A stretch of DNA of 64,000 nt from the NCBI RefSeq assembly GCF_015910445.1, contig NZ_CP048882.1, positions 5,143,501-5,207,500 of the forward strand. Reading direction: 5' to 3'. Source of the DNA: Streptomyces bathyalis (GTDB lineage Bacteria > Actinomycetota > Actinomycetes > Streptomycetales > Streptomycetaceae). Each line of letters starts with the position of its first letter. Position 1 is the first letter of the stretch. Positions 7,843 to 16,824 of this stretch are shown here, one piece after another. Below the pieces are notes generated by a model. It was given only the letters and a program-made list of their open reading frames with translations. It ran no database searches and was not told the origin of the DNA. A program made the position numbers and the translations under genes.

Positions 7843-9416
7843 GCCGTTCGCGGCCGGGGCGCGGCGCGGCGCTGCTGCGTCAGGAACGCGTCGACTGTGC
7901 TGTCCCCCGCGTACGGGTTCAGCCTCCGGGCCGCCGTGCCGAGCATCCCGCGGATGCGTGAGGACTGCACGGGCCCCAGCAGTGCGAGCGCCTTCGTGCC
8001 CGCGTCGGCGGCCTCCTCCGGTCGGTTCAACGCGGCCAGGTCGCCCGCCAGTTCGGCCGTGAAAAGGGCCCTGTTGCGCACGAAGTGCGGGTCCTGCAGA
8101 GCCACGGCGCGCCGGGCGTGCGCGGCCGCGCGCTCCCACTCGTGCAGCGCCGACCAGCACTGCGCCTCCAGGCCAGCCAGTTCGGCCTCGCCGAAGAAAC
8201 TCATCCACGCCGGGTCGGGGTCGGAACGGCCGCACTCGAAGAGGGTGTGCGCCCTGCTCAGCGCCTCCTGGCAGGCGGTACGGTCGCCGAGCCCCGCCCA
8301 GCCGCCCGCCTCGCGCAGGTTGAGCAGCGACAACAGCCGTGCCGATCCCAGGTGTTTGGCTGCCTGCTGTCCGGCCTGTGCCGCCCGTACGGCCTCGCGC
8401 GGGCGTCCGGCGTCGCGGGCGAGGAAGGCCGTGTTGCAGAAGGCGTGGGCCTCCAGCGCCGGGTCGCCGGCGACGCGGGCGGTGGCGAGCGCCTCGGCGT
8501 AGTGCGAGCGGGCGTCGCCGAAGCGCTCGGAGTCGTGGGCCAGCCAGCCCACGGAGATGGCGAGTTCACCCGCACCGCTGTGCAGGCGGTCGGTGACGGA
8601 CTGACGGCTGGGGGTGCCCGAGTCGAGGAGTTCGTACGCACTGCGCAGCGAGTCGCCGGCGCGCTGGTAGAGGGCGTCGGCGCCGTGCCGGTCGTCCAGC
8701 AGACGGATGCGCCGCACCGCGTGTTCCAGCGCCTCCGCCTCGGTCTCGCCGATGCGCCGGTGGGCGTGTGCGGACGGGACGTGGCGGTTCGCTGCCGTGG
8801 CCTCGCCGCTCAGCGGCGGCATGGCGGTCAGGGCGGCTGCCGGGCCGCCGATCATGAACGCGCGACGTAGCACGTCGCTCTCCTCGTGAATCTCGGAACA
8901 GTCTGAACAGATAGTGCAGGTCAGGGAGTTGAGGCCGGACGCCGTCAAGGCGGCGGTGTCGTCCACGGCCGAGCCGCTGGCACTGCTGGGGTAAATGCGG
9001 TTAATGGGATTACTGAGAATGCTGGGGTTGCTGCTGTGATGACCGATGAGCGTACGGGATTCCGGCTGACGCGGCGTCAGGTATGTCGGCGATTTGTCAC
9101 CTCCGTAAGCCTGTTGCGGAGAACGGGCCGTGCGGCCCCGTACGGCCTCACGGGCGGAGAAGCCCATGTCGGTGAGCGTGCGACCTGGGAACATGTGCAG
9201 GAAGACCCGCTCGTAGGCGTAGTTGGGGCAGCGGATCTCGCCGGCCTCCACCCGTCCGATGTAGCGGGCGTCGCAGGCGACATGCTCACCGATCTCGCGT
9301 GCGGCACGGCGCACGGCGGCAGCGAACTCGGCAGGCGACCGCGCGCCGCGCAGCTGCCGGAAAGCGATGTTGGGCGCGCGGTGCGGACCCTGCGACGCGG
9401 AAGAGGACGACGCCAT
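7839..9416 (-). CDS. NsdA-like regulator: N-terminal HTH plus TPR-type helical domain
   Basis: 525 aa; ATG at 9416 with no clear ribosome binding site. The first 100 residues contain a Cro/C1-type helix-turn-helix region (REIGEHVACDARYIGRVEAG, then YERVFLHMFPGRTLTDMGF). This closely resembles the N-terminus I recall for the streptomycete NsdA family of negative regulators of sporulation and antibiotic production. Residues about 100-185 are a variable linker containing CTICSDC. Residues about 210-510 are Ala-rich helical hairpins consistent with tetratricopeptide repeats (HDSERFGDARSHYAEALATA is one). Streptomycetes carry several paralogues, so no gene symbol is given. It faces away from the next gene, leaving a 179-bp divergent promoter region. 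Confidence 0.72.
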   Translation of the reverse strand: MASSSSASQGPHRAPNIAFRQLRGARSPAEFAAAVRRAAREIGEHVACDARYIGRVEAGEIRCPNYAYERVFLHMFPGRTLTDMGFSAREAVRGRTARSPQQAYGGDKSPTYLTPRQPESRTLIGHHSSNPSILSNPINRIYPSSASGSAVDDTAALTASGLNSLTCTICSDCSEIHEESDVLRRAFMIGGPAAALTAMPPLSGEATAANRHVPSAHAHRRIGETEAEALEHAVRRIRLLDDRHGADALYQRAGDSLRSAYELLDSGTPSRQSVTDRLHSGAGELAISVGWLAHDSERFGDARSHYAEALATARVAGDPALEAHAFCNTAFLARDAGRPREAVRAAQAGQQAAKHLGSARLLSLLNLREAGGWAGLGDRTACQEALSRAHTLFECGRSDPDPAWMSFFGEAELAGLEAQCWSALHEWERAAAHARRAVALQDPHFVRNRALFTAELAGDLAALNRPEEAADAGTKALALLGPVQSSRIRGMLGTAARRLNPYAGDSTVDAFLTQQRRAAPRPRTA

Positions 9417-9595
9417 GGCCGGACGGTACCGGCTGTGACAGGTTCGGCACGCAGAGTTCCGCTACAAAACGGATATCTCACCCATCATCTGCCATGAAGT
9501 GCCATCCTTTGTGGCGTGGTCTGCCGTAGCCGTTGACGGTCACGGGCGTTGAACTCTGCATGACCATTGCCGAGGAGCTCGGAGGAAGGGTCGCT

Positions 9596-9973
9596 ATGGA
9601 CACCGGTTCGGGAGTCCGCACCGTCTCGGGCGGTGTGCCCTGCGACCTGGTGACCGTCCCCGCCCGTCAGGGCCTGGAGGCCGTGGACATTCTGCGGCTG
9701 CGGGACGGACTGGGTCCGGTTCTGCTGTACGACGGGGACACCCTCGGGTTCCTCGTTCCGCCGGGCACCGCCGCCTGCTGGGATCTGCCGGGCAGCGCCT
9801 GCACACAGACGCCCGGGCGGCCCCGAACGGTCGCACAGGAACCTCCACTTGTCGGCACGGGCTGGCTGGTTCCCCCGGAGTACGCGTTCGGAGTGGCCAC
9901 CGACGCGTCGCTGCTGCGGGCGGCGCTGGGGGAGGCCGCCCGCACCATCGCGGCCGTCGACCGCTGTCAGTGA
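9596..9973 (+). CDS. Conserved actinobacterial protein, function unknown
   Basis: 125 aa. The ATG at 9596 is preferred over earlier in-frame starts because GGAGGAAGG lies at 9581-9589. The sequence has an alternating hydrophobic and polar pattern (VSGGVPCDLVTVPARQG, then LGPVLLYDGDTLGFLVPPG, then GTGWLVPPEYAFGVATD), which suggests a small all-beta or alpha/beta protein. There are three Cys and no signal peptide or membrane span. It is divergent from the TPR regulator and 50 nt ahead of the spermidine-synthase-like gene on the same strand. I recognise it as a conserved streptomycete protein only; no function can be assigned. Confidence 0.7.
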   Translation: MDTGSGVRTVSGGVPCDLVTVPARQGLEAVDILRLRDGLGPVLLYDGDTLGFLVPPGTAACWDLPGSACTQTPGRPRTVAQEPPLVGTGWLVPPEYAFGVATDASLLRAALGEAARTIAAVDRCQ

Positions 9974-10023
9974 GCTGCCACCCGTACTGAGCTGCGCTGA
10001 CGCTCTGCGGCGATACTGGACGT

Positions 10024-11016
10024 GTGGCCAAGGGCGGACAGCGGCGGAGCGGCGGCGCGAAGAGCGACCGCGGAAGAGGCGGCGGCAGCGCCGGAAGCGG
10101 CGGTGGTGCCGGTGGCACCCGTGGCAGGGGCCGCCGGGCGCGGGAGACACTGACCGCGCAGGTCGGCGGCGGCAGCGCCGAACTGGTTCCGGACCCCGAA
10201 CGTGCGCACGGCTGGTCGCTGTTGCTGGAGGGCGCACCGCAGTCCTACGTCGATCTCGGCGACCCCACACACCTCGGCTTCGAGTACCAGCGCCGGCTGG
10301 GCCACGTCATCGACCTCGCCGCACCGCCCGGACGCCCGCTGCGGGTGCTGCACCTCGGAGGCGGCGCCCTCACCCTTGCCCGCTACGTCGCGGCCACGCG
10401 GCCGCGGTCGACGCAGCAGGTCGTCGAGAGCGACACCGGCCTGATCGAGTGGGTTCGCACCGCGCTGCCCCTGGAGCGCGGATGGCGCATACGGATACGC
10501 GGCGGGGACGCCCGCGAGGTGCTGACCAGGCTCCCTCAGCGCTGGGCGGACCTCGTCATCGCCGACGTCTTCGCCGGCGCACGCACCCCCGCGCATCTCA
10601 CGAGCACCGAATTCCTGCACGAGGTGCGGCGTGTGCTGCGTGCCGACGGGCTCTACGCCGCGAACATCGCGGACGGGCCGGGAGGGGGCGACGGCGACGG
10701 CGCGGCGCCCGGGCGCAAGCGCCGCCCGCTGGACCATCTGCGTTCCCAGGTCGCCACCGTGCGCGAGGTGTTCAGCTGCGCGGCCCTCGCGGCCGATCCC
10801 TCGGTGCTGCGTGGCAGGCGCTTCGGCAACGCTGTACTCCTCGCCGCCGACCGGGAGTTGCCCGTCGCGGAGCTGACGCGGCGCTCGGCGGGTGACCCGT
10901 ATGCCGGACGCGTGCAGTCAGGAGATGCCCTGGCCCTGTTCGCCGGGGGCGCCGCGCCGGTCACGGACGCCACGGCGACGCCCTCGCCCGTGCCGCCCGA
11001 CGACGTCTTCCGCTGA
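10024..11016 (+). CDS. Spermidine-synthase-like methyltransferase-fold protein
   Basis: 330 aa; GTG at 10024, no strong ribosome binding site. The first 45 residues are Gly/Arg/Ser-rich and probably disordered. Then comes a Rossmann-type fold of the spermidine synthase superfamily: LRVLHLGGGALTLARY (motif I, nucleotide or dcSAM loop, about residues 103-118), an acidic residue in VVESDTGLIEW, GDAREVLTRL, and DLVIADVFAG in place of the usual YDVIIxDxxD. Residues needed for polyamine synthesis are not clearly conserved. Actinobacterial members are often labelled spermidine synthase without proof, and a methyltransferase or structural role is possible. It may be co-transcribed with the preceding small gene (50 nt). 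Confidence 0.8.
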   Translation: MAKGGQRRSGGAKSDRGRGGGSAGSGGGAGGTRGRGRRARETLTAQVGGGSAELVPDPERAHGWSLLLEGAPQSYVDLGDPTHLGFEYQRRLGHVIDLAAPPGRPLRVLHLGGGALTLARYVAATRPRSTQQVVESDTGLIEWVRTALPLERGWRIRIRGGDAREVLTRLPQRWADLVIADVFAGARTPAHLTSTEFLHEVRRVLRADGLYAANIADGPGGGDGDGAAPGRKRRPLDHLRSQVATVREVFSCAALAADPSVLRGRRFGNAVLLAADRELPVAELTRRSAGDPYAGRVQSGDALALFAGGAAPVTDATATPSPVPPDDVFR

Positions 11017-11075
11017 CGTACCCCCTGACGACCGCCGACGGCCCCGATGCGGTCGTCGCTCGGCCGGGAGCCGGC

Positions 11076-11636
11076 TCAGCCGTTGTCGTAGGACTCGATG
11101 CGCGGCGGGCCGCCGTCCCAGCGGCAGAAGATCGAGGAGGACTGCCCGTCCTTGGTGAAGGTCACCCGGATCCAGGTGGTGTCCTTCCAAACCTGCGTGT
11201 CCCAGCCGTCGTTGGGGGTGGCCGAGACGAACGTCGCGTAGTCCTCGCGCATGTCGAAGACGGCCCGGCCGCCCGCGACGCTGGCGCCTTCCACCCTCCC
11301 CGAGTACGCGGGTGCCGGCTCGGACGTTTCGGACGGCGGCCTCGTCGTGCGCCCGCCGCCGGGCGCGGACCCGGAAGGGCTCGGCCGCTGCGTCTCCGGC
11401 GGTTGCGGCTCGGACTTCGAAGGGGACGGCGTCGGCTCGGGTTGCTGGGGGGAAGGCGATCCGGGACCGGTCGTCGACGACGAACCGTCCGCGATGGGCA
11501 GCGACCGCGGCGGATCGTATTCCGTTCCGGCCAGGACCGTGTGTACGCCGAACCAGGACAGAGTCACTGCAGCGCTCGTGGCCAGTGCCCACGCTGCGGC
11601 GTGCACAAGTGCTCGTCGTCCCATCCCTGTCACCAT
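11076..11636 (-). CDS. Membrane-anchored protein with Pro/Ser-rich linker
   Basis: 186 aa. The ATG at 11636 is used because a weak AGG lies 9 nt upstream; the ATG at 11624 is an alternative. A single hydrophobic segment (about residues 12-35, ending VLAG) is followed by a 75-residue linker rich in Pro, Ser, Thr and Glu. The C-terminal domain (about 110-186) has aromatic and beta-rich sequence (DYATFVSATPNDGWDTQVW, then WIRVTFTKDG) and one Cys. Topology is probably N-in, C-out. It is divergent from the response regulator gene with only 47 bp between starts, so shared regulation and possibly a signal-related role at the cell surface are inferred. Function is unknown. Confidence 0.72.
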   Translation of the reverse strand: MVTGMGRRALVHAAAWALATSAAVTLSWFGVHTVLAGTEYDPPRSLPIADGSSSTTGPGSPSPQQPEPTPSPSKSEPQPPETQRPSPSGSAPGGGRTTRPPSETSEPAPAYSGRVEGASVAGGRAVFDMREDYATFVSATPNDGWDTQVWKDTTWIRVTFTKDGQSSSIFCRWDGGPPRIESYDNG

Positions 11637-11683
11637 AGCCGCAACCTGCTCACTCCCGTTTCGGTATGGACTAATGTGCGCGC

Positions 11684-12400
11684 ATGGCCCGTGTGCTCGT
11701 GGTCGAGGACGACCAGTTCGTACGTTCCGCCCTCATCCGACACCTCAAGGACGCCTCGCACGTGGTGCGCAGCGTCGGCACGGCGCTGGAGGCACTCCGC
11801 GAAGTCGCCCAGTACGGATTCGACGTCGTGATCCTGGACTTGGGCCTCCCGGACCTGGACGGCGCGGAGGCGCTGAAGATGCTGCGCGGCATCACGGACG
11901 TACCGGTGATCGTCGCCACCGCGCGCGACAACGAGAACGAGATCGTCAGGCTCCTCAATGACGGAGCGGACGACTACCTGGTCAAACCCTTCTCCGTGGA
12001 GCATCTCTCGGCCCGTATGGCCGCTGTGCTGCGCCGCTCGCGCGGCGGCACCAACGGGGGAGGGGGGCAGGGCACGGTCACGGAACGGGTGCTGAAGGTG
12101 GGGGGCCTCGCCATAGATCCCCTGCGGCGGCAGGCGGAGCTCGACGGGGCGCTGCTGGACCTGACCCGGCGGGAGTTCGACCTGCTGACTTTCCTCGCCG
12201 GCAGACCGGGCGTGGTCGTGCCGCGCAGGGAGCTGCTGGCCGAGGTGTGGCAGCAGGCGTACGGGGACGACCAGACCATCGATGTCCACCTCTCGTGGCT
12301 GCGCCGCAAGTTGGGCGAGACGGCCGCCCGGCCCCGCTATCTGCACACCATCCGCGGCGTCGGCGTGAAGCTGGAGGCGCCGGAGCAGGCGCGGCCGTGA
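11684..12400 (+). CDS. OmpR/PhoB-family response regulator
   Basis: 238 aa. The receiver domain (about 1-115) has the acidic pair D9/D10, phospho-acceptor D52 in VILDLGLPD, and K about 103 in DDYLVKPF. The C-terminal winged-helix DNA-binding domain (about 135-232) has LTRREFDLLTFLAG and the recognition segment DDQTIDVHLSWLRRKLGE. It is followed 16 nt later by a histidine kinase gene, a standard two-component operon. The target is unknown; the divergent membrane-anchored protein gene is an obvious candidate because the 47-bp gap must hold both promoters. Confidence 0.95.
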   Translation: MARVLVVEDDQFVRSALIRHLKDASHVVRSVGTALEALREVAQYGFDVVILDLGLPDLDGAEALKMLRGITDVPVIVATARDNENEIVRLLNDGADDYLVKPFSVEHLSARMAAVLRRSRGGTNGGGGQGTVTERVLKVGGLAIDPLRRQAELDGALLDLTRREFDLLTFLAGRPGVVVPRRELLAEVWQQAYGDDQTIDVHLSWLRRKLGETAARPRYLHTIRGVGVKLEAPEQARP

Positions 12401-12416
12401 GAAAGGACATACGGGC

Positions 12417-13874
12417 ATGAGATGGGCACTGGTGAAGGTGTGTCTCGCCGTGACAGTCATGGTGGTGATCGCCTTCGCTGTGCCCTTGGGGCTCGTGGTG
12501 AAGGAGACCGCTCGGGACCGGGCGTTCTCCAACGCGGAGCGGCAGGCAGCCACGGTCGGTCCCGTGCTGGCGATCACGACGGACCGGCAGCAACTGGAGA
12601 AGGCCGTCGTCAGCACGGAGGCCGGCGGTGAAGGCCGCCTCGCCGTGCATGTGCCGCAGGCCCCGGAATCGTCGTCCTCCAGGAAGGCGGGGTCCTCGGC
12701 CAGGGCCGGTTCGCAGGGCGCCGTCGAGGTCGGGCGGCAGCGCGCGACGAAGGAGCAGCTGGAGACCGCCCGGCGCCAGGGCCGCGCCTCGACGGTCAGG
12801 GTGGAGGGCGGCTACACGCTGCTGCGGCCCACGGCCGTCGCCAGCGGCGAGTTCGCCGTCGTCGAGGTCTTCATCCCGAACGACGAGGTGACCCACAACG
12901 TCACGACGTCCTGGCTCATCCTCGCGGGCGTCGGCATCGCACTGATCCTCGGGTCGGTGGCGGTCGCCGACCGGCTCGGGACGCTGATGGTTCGCCCGGC
13001 GGGGCGCCTGGCTGCCGCGGCGCACTCCCTGGGCGAGGGAAAGCTGGGCGTGCGGGTGCCGGAGGACGGGCCCAGCGAACTGCGTTCCGCCGCCGCCGCG
13101 TTCAATGCCATGGCGGACCAGGTCGTACAACTCCTCGCCAACGAACGGGAATTGGCGGCCGACCTCTCGCACCGGCTGCGCACGCCGCTGACGGTGCTGC
13201 GTCTCAACGCGGCCTCGCTCGGCGACGGCGACGCGGCCGAACACACCCGTGAGGCGGTCGCCAAGCTGGAGAGCGAGGTCGACCACATCATCAGCACCGC
13301 ACGCGAACAGCGCGAGCAGCGGGCCCAGACGACCGGCACCATGGAGGCCTCGGCCTGCGACGCGGCGGAAGTGATACGCGAGCGCATGTCGTTCTGGTCG
13401 GCACTCGCCGAGGACGAGGGCCGCGAGGCGCGGCTGGCCGGCGTCGACCGACCTGTCCGTGTGCCCGTCGCCCGGGGCGAGCTCGCAGCGGCGCTCGACG
13501 CGATGCTCGGCAACGTCTTCCGGCACACGCCGGAGGGCACGGCGTTCTCCGTGGACGTCCACCACGGCGGGACCGCGAGCAACTCGGTGATCGTGCTCGT
13601 CTCCGACGCCGGTCCCGGCATAGCCGACCCGGACGCCGCGCTCCGGCGTGGCCACGGCGACGGCCGACCCGGCTCGACCGGGCTCGGGCTGGACATCGTG
13701 CGCAGGGTCGCGGAGTCCACCGGCGGCGATGTGCGCATCGGTCCGTCGGTGCTCGGCGGCACCGAGATACGGGTCTGGCTGACGCTGGACGGCGGCGAGG
13801 CGGAGCGCCGCCGGCGCGGTCGCCGCCGCTCCGACCGTGTGCGCCGCTCCCGCCTTCCACTTCGCCGCGCCTGA
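12417..13874 (+). CDS. Sensor histidine kinase (HAMP, HisKA, HATPase)
   Basis: 485 aa; ATG at 12417, preceded by GAAAGGA. Transmembrane segment 1 is at about 5-28. An extracytoplasmic loop with a long Ser/Arg/Gln-rich stretch spans about 30-163. Transmembrane segment 2 is at about 164-184, then HAMP. The H-box ADLSHRLRTPLTV places the phospho-accepting H252. The ATPase domain shows the N-box (GNVFRHTP), G1 (DAGPGI) and G2 (GSTGLGLDI). The last 20 residues are almost all Arg, which is unusual. The loop has no recognised ligand-binding fold, so the signal is unknown. Partner of the response regulator directly upstream. Confidence 0.95.
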   Translation: MRWALVKVCLAVTVMVVIAFAVPLGLVVKETARDRAFSNAERQAATVGPVLAITTDRQQLEKAVVSTEAGGEGRLAVHVPQAPESSSSRKAGSSARAGSQGAVEVGRQRATKEQLETARRQGRASTVRVEGGYTLLRPTAVASGEFAVVEVFIPNDEVTHNVTTSWLILAGVGIALILGSVAVADRLGTLMVRPAGRLAAAAHSLGEGKLGVRVPEDGPSELRSAAAAFNAMADQVVQLLANERELAADLSHRLRTPLTVLRLNAASLGDGDAAEHTREAVAKLESEVDHIISTAREQREQRAQTTGTMEASACDAAEVIRERMSFWSALAEDEGREARLAGVDRPVRVPVARGELAAALDAMLGNVFRHTPEGTAFSVDVHHGGTASNSVIVLVSDAGPGIADPDAALRRGHGDGRPGSTGLGLDIVRRVAESTGGDVRIGPSVLGGTEIRVWLTLDGGEAERRRRGRRRSDRVRRSRLPLRRA

Positions 13875-14752
13875 CGGGCGCGCTGCGGTGCGCATGTCCC
13901 CTTCCGGTGCCGCCCTGCGTGGCTGAACGGCTCCGGCGGCGGGGGTTGCCACTGCGGTGGTGGTGGTCGGCCAACTGGCGTGGGTGGATGGGCGGTTGAG
14001 CCAGTGCGAGGGGAGCTCGCTCGGCGCCTTTGTGCGTCGCCGCATGCGGATCGCCGTGCCGTACTCACTCGCTACCGGGTCGCTGGTCGCGCTCGGCGGC
14101 GGTGGGCGGAATGCAGTGGCCGTTCAACCGGCCTGGGTGGGCGAATCGCCGCGTCGCACCTGCCTCGCCACGTCGCACCGCCTCGCCGCTCGGCTCGCGT
14201 CGTCGCGGACGGCGTCGGTACGCGGGATGTGGCAGTCGCCCAACTGGCCTGGGTGGCGGCCCGGTTCGCGGGAGCGGGGTGCCCCCGAGGTCTGGACTCG
14301 TGCGACCTGCGCGGCTCGCGGCGCGCCGCCCTCGTTTCACGGCTCGGGTCTCCTGGTCGCGGCCGGCGTCGGTGTGCGGGACGCCTTGATCGCGGCACGA
14401 CGCCGATCCGCGTGGGGGCGCGTGCTGCGAGGCAGACGATCGCCGTCGTGTCCCCGAGGGCGGCGATGCCCCTGCGACGCCCCCGCCGCACCCACGCCTG
14501 CGTGCCGCTTCGCGCGACTCGCTCCCACCTCGCCCCCAACACCCGGGCGCGCCCGTCCGGCCCGCGCCCCGTACGCAGGGATTCCCGCTCCCCTGAGGGG
14601 CTTCGGCCTTTCCATAACCGGACCATTCCCCTCCCTTAAGCGCGGCCTAAGTATTTCAACTCCCGTCCGTAACAGGGGAATTGTCCGACTCGGCCCCGCT
14701 AGTTTGCTGCTGGTCCGCACCATCACCCCCACACTGATGAGGCATCCCCACG
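13875..14752. other. Gene-free region of about 880 bp with degenerate repeats
   Basis: No convincing gene on either strand: open frames here lack ribosome binding sites and family resemblance. The segment 13959-14400 contains diverged copies of a unit built around (C)CAACTGGCCTGGGTGG. Copies are at 13971-13987 (CCAACTGGCGTGGGTGG), 14124-14140 (TCAACCGGCCTGGGTGG) and 14240-14256 (CCAACTGGCCTGGGTGG). A second shared block is GGCGTCGGT followed by GCGGGA near 14210 and 14370. The last 120 bp are A/T-richer and hold the promoter region of the chitinase gene, with a DasR-like site at 14711. Confidence 0.6.
14711..14722. promoter_or_regulatory. Candidate DasR-responsive element before the chitinase gene
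   Basis: TGGTCCGCACCA matches the core of the published dre consensus TGGTCTAGACCA at 9 of 12 positions, with both half-sites TGGT and ACCA intact. It lies 30 bp before the ATG of a GH18 chitinase, a typical DasR target class. DasR is the GntR-type GlcNAc-responsive regulator of Streptomyces. Confidence 0.55.
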
Positions 14753-15808
14753 ATGACGAACAACCCTGCGGCACAGCCCCCTCGGAGCAGCCGGAAAGTG
14801 AAGCTCGCCGTGGCCGTCGCCGCCGCGGCGGCAGTCGCCGGCTCGGCCTTCGCGTTCGCCGGGAACGCGAGCGCCGGTGAAGAGCACCGTGACGGCGGGA
14901 GCAAGGCGAAGCCCTCGGCGGCGGACGGTTTCGCGCCGTACGTCGACACCTCGCTCCAGCCGTCCTTCGACCTTCTCAAGAGCTCCGAGAAGACCGGCGT
15001 GAAGGAGTTCAACCTGGCCTTCATCACCTCCGGCGGCGGCTGCACCCCCAAGTGGGGCGGCACCGAGGACCTCGGTTCCAACGCCGTGGCCAAGCAGATC
15101 GAGGAATTCCGTGCCAAGGGCGGAGACGTGCGGGTCTCCTTCGGCGGTGCGGCCGGTTCCGAACTGGGCCTCGCCTGCAACTCGGCCGGTGAACTGGCCG
15201 AGGCGTACGGCAAGGTCATCGAGGCGTTCGCCCTGAAGAAGGCCGACTTCGACATCGAGGGATCCGCGCTGCCCAACACCGAGGCCAACACGCGCCGTGC
15301 CCAGGCGATCGCCCAACTCCAGAAGAAGCACAAGGACTTGGACGTCTCCTTCACCCTGCCGGTGCTCCCCGAGGGACTGACACAGGACGGCACCGGCCTG
15401 CTGGAGAACGCCAAGAAGAACGGCGTGAAGGTCTCGGCGGTCAACATCATGGCCATGGACTACGGACCGGCCTACGACGGCGACATGGGCAAGTACGCCA
15501 TCGACGCCGCAACGGCCACGCAGAAGCAGGTCAAGTCGGCCCTGGGCATCGATGACGACGCCAAGGCGTGGAAGACCGTGGCCGTCACGCCGATGATCGG
15601 CGTCAACGACGTCAACGTCGAGATCTTCAAGACGGATGACGCGGCCGAGGTGAAGAAGTTCGCCGACGAGAAGAACCTTGGCTGGCTGTCGATGTGGTCG
15701 GCCACCAGGGACAAGGAATGCCCCGGAGGCCCCAAGGACCAGGCGGACCCGACCTGTTCGAGCATCGAGCAGGGCCCTGACGCCTTCGCCAAGGCCTTCA
15801 CCGGCTGA
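14753..15808 (+). CDS. Secreted GH18 chitinase-like protein (ChiA/ChiD-type)
   Basis: 351 aa; ATG at 14753 with GATGAGG about 10 nt upstream. The signal peptide (about 1-41) has a basic start, an Ala/Val-rich core and a GNASAG cleavage region. The mature part is a single GH18 TIM barrel: VRVSFGGAAG corresponds to the SxGG strand, and KKADFDIEG (D165, D167, E169) is the DxxDxDxE catalytic motif with the acid Glu present. Two Cys (about 97 and 142) may pair. There is no chitin-binding domain. The role is extracellular hydrolysis of chitin or related GlcNAc polymers. A candidate DasR site lies just upstream and a strong terminator follows. Confidence 0.88.
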   Translation: MTNNPAAQPPRSSRKVKLAVAVAAAAAVAGSAFAFAGNASAGEEHRDGGSKAKPSAADGFAPYVDTSLQPSFDLLKSSEKTGVKEFNLAFITSGGGCTPKWGGTEDLGSNAVAKQIEEFRAKGGDVRVSFGGAAGSELGLACNSAGELAEAYGKVIEAFALKKADFDIEGSALPNTEANTRRAQAIAQLQKKHKDLDVSFTLPVLPEGLTQDGTGLLENAKKNGVKVSAVNIMAMDYGPAYDGDMGKYAIDAATATQKQVKSALGIDDDAKAWKTVAVTPMIGVNDVNVEIFKTDDAAEVKKFADEKNLGWLSMWSATRDKECPGGPKDQADPTCSSIEQGPDAFAKAFTG

Positions 15809-15850
15809 CGTCCCGCACGCGCCGGCCGCCCGGCGGCCGGCCCCCGGATG

Positions 15851-15898
15851 AGAGTGGGGCGCAGCGCCTTCCCCCCACACCCCGCTGCGCCCCACTCT
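15851..15898 (+). terminator. Strong intrinsic terminator after the chitinase gene
   Basis: A perfect 16-bp stem (15851-15866 and 15883-15898, arm AGAGTGGGGCGCAGCG) with a 16-nt C-rich loop, followed by TTCTTTCCC. A second GC-only hairpin (GCCGGCCG/CGGCCGGC) lies just before it at about 15822-15841. Confidence 0.88.
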
Positions 15899-16122
15899 TT
15901 CTTTCCCTGTCTCTTCCGGTCAGCGCGCAACGCCGCGACCGGCCGACCCCGTCACACGGCTCCGTCAGCGAGCCGCCCGGCCGGCCGTCCCGCCCGCGCC
16001 AGAGGCATGTTCCCGCTGCCACACCCGGACCTCACCCCAGAGGGTGACGGAGAGCCGAGGTCGTCACCCCTCCGGACAACTCCCGCGTGCGGGCGCCCAG
16101 CGGGTGACTTTTGCTGCCAGGT

Positions 16123-16734
16123 ATGACACCTGAGACGCGGCGAGAGTCAGGCAGCATCGTCAGGAGGATATTGACCGGCGGGCTCGCGGCAGCCGTATCC
16201 ATATGCGGCTTCGCCGGTTCGGCGTCGGTGAACAGCCGGCCCCACACACTGGCACCGGCGTCCGACGGCGCCGGGCACGAACAGGCGCCAAGACACGAGC
16301 GACATGCACACAGCACGCCGGCGTTCTCCTACTCACGACCCATAACGAAGGCCGCCCGAATATCCGAACGGTGGGGAGTCCCCGGAGGGTGGGCGGCCGG
16401 CCATCACACAGGCATCGACTTCGCCGCCCCCACAGGCACCCCCGTACGGTCCGTCGGCACCGGGAGGGTGGAACTCGCCGGGGAGGCAGGCGCGTACGGC
16501 AGAGCCGTGATCGTTCACATGAAGGACGGGAAGCACGTCCTCTTCGCACACCTCTCGAAGATCACCGTCCGGTCGGGGCGCGTCGTCCGCGCGAACACCG
16601 TGGTCGGTGAATCGGGCAACACCGGCCGCTCGACCGGCCCCCATCTGCACTTCGAAGTACGCAAGGAGCGGGGCTACGGCACCGAGGTCGACCCCGTCAC
16701 CTACCTGGCCCGGCACGGAGTCCGTATCGCGTAG
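16123..16734 (+). CDS. Secreted M23-family metallopeptidase (peptidoglycan hydrolase)
   Basis: 203 aa; ATG at 16123, weak ribosome binding site. The N-terminal 35 residues include a short hydrophobic signal segment (ILTGGLAAAVSICGFAGSASV). A His/Ser-rich linker follows. The C-terminal LytM/M23 domain (about 85-200) has the zinc ligands: H and D in HHTGIDFAAP, the catalytic His in VLFAHLS, and HLH in STGPHLHFEV. It is predicted to cut peptidoglycan cross-bridges outside the cell during growth or sporulation. The 5' region folds into a hairpin around GAGGGTGACG/CGTCACCCCTC (about 16040-16075). No c-di-AMP riboswitch consensus was found, although such riboswitches precede some Streptomyces wall hydrolases. 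Confidence 0.9.
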   Translation: MTPETRRESGSIVRRILTGGLAAAVSICGFAGSASVNSRPHTLAPASDGAGHEQAPRHERHAHSTPAFSYSRPITKAARISERWGVPGGWAAGHHTGIDFAAPTGTPVRSVGTGRVELAGEAGAYGRAVIVHMKDGKHVLFAHLSKITVRSGRVVRANTVVGESGNTGRSTGPHLHFEVRKERGYGTEVDPVTYLARHGVRIA

Positions 16735-16763
16735 ACCGCGAGGCATCCCGCCCGGCCAGCATG

Positions 16764-16798
16764 AGGCCCTCACCGGAGAGGCGTCCCGGTGAGGGCCT
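16764..16798. terminator. Bidirectional terminator between M23 and DUF6069 genes
   Basis: A perfect 13-bp stem (16764-16776 AGGCCCTCACCGG, 16786-16798) with a 9-nt loop lies between two convergent genes, 30 bp past the plus-strand stop. Confidence 0.85.
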
Positions 16799-16824
16799 TG
16801 CCACGCCTCGAGAGCGCACAGGCG

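Noticed and set aside
8992..9004. TTA codons in the TPR regulator gene
   Set aside because: Complement of TAA occurs at 8992-8994 and 9002-9004 but neither is in frame with the minus-strand gene.
15899..16122. c-di-AMP (ydaO-type) riboswitch before the M23 peptidase gene
   Set aside because: Such riboswitches precede some Streptomyces wall hydrolases, but the conserved segments expected for the class were not found; only a simple hairpin is present.
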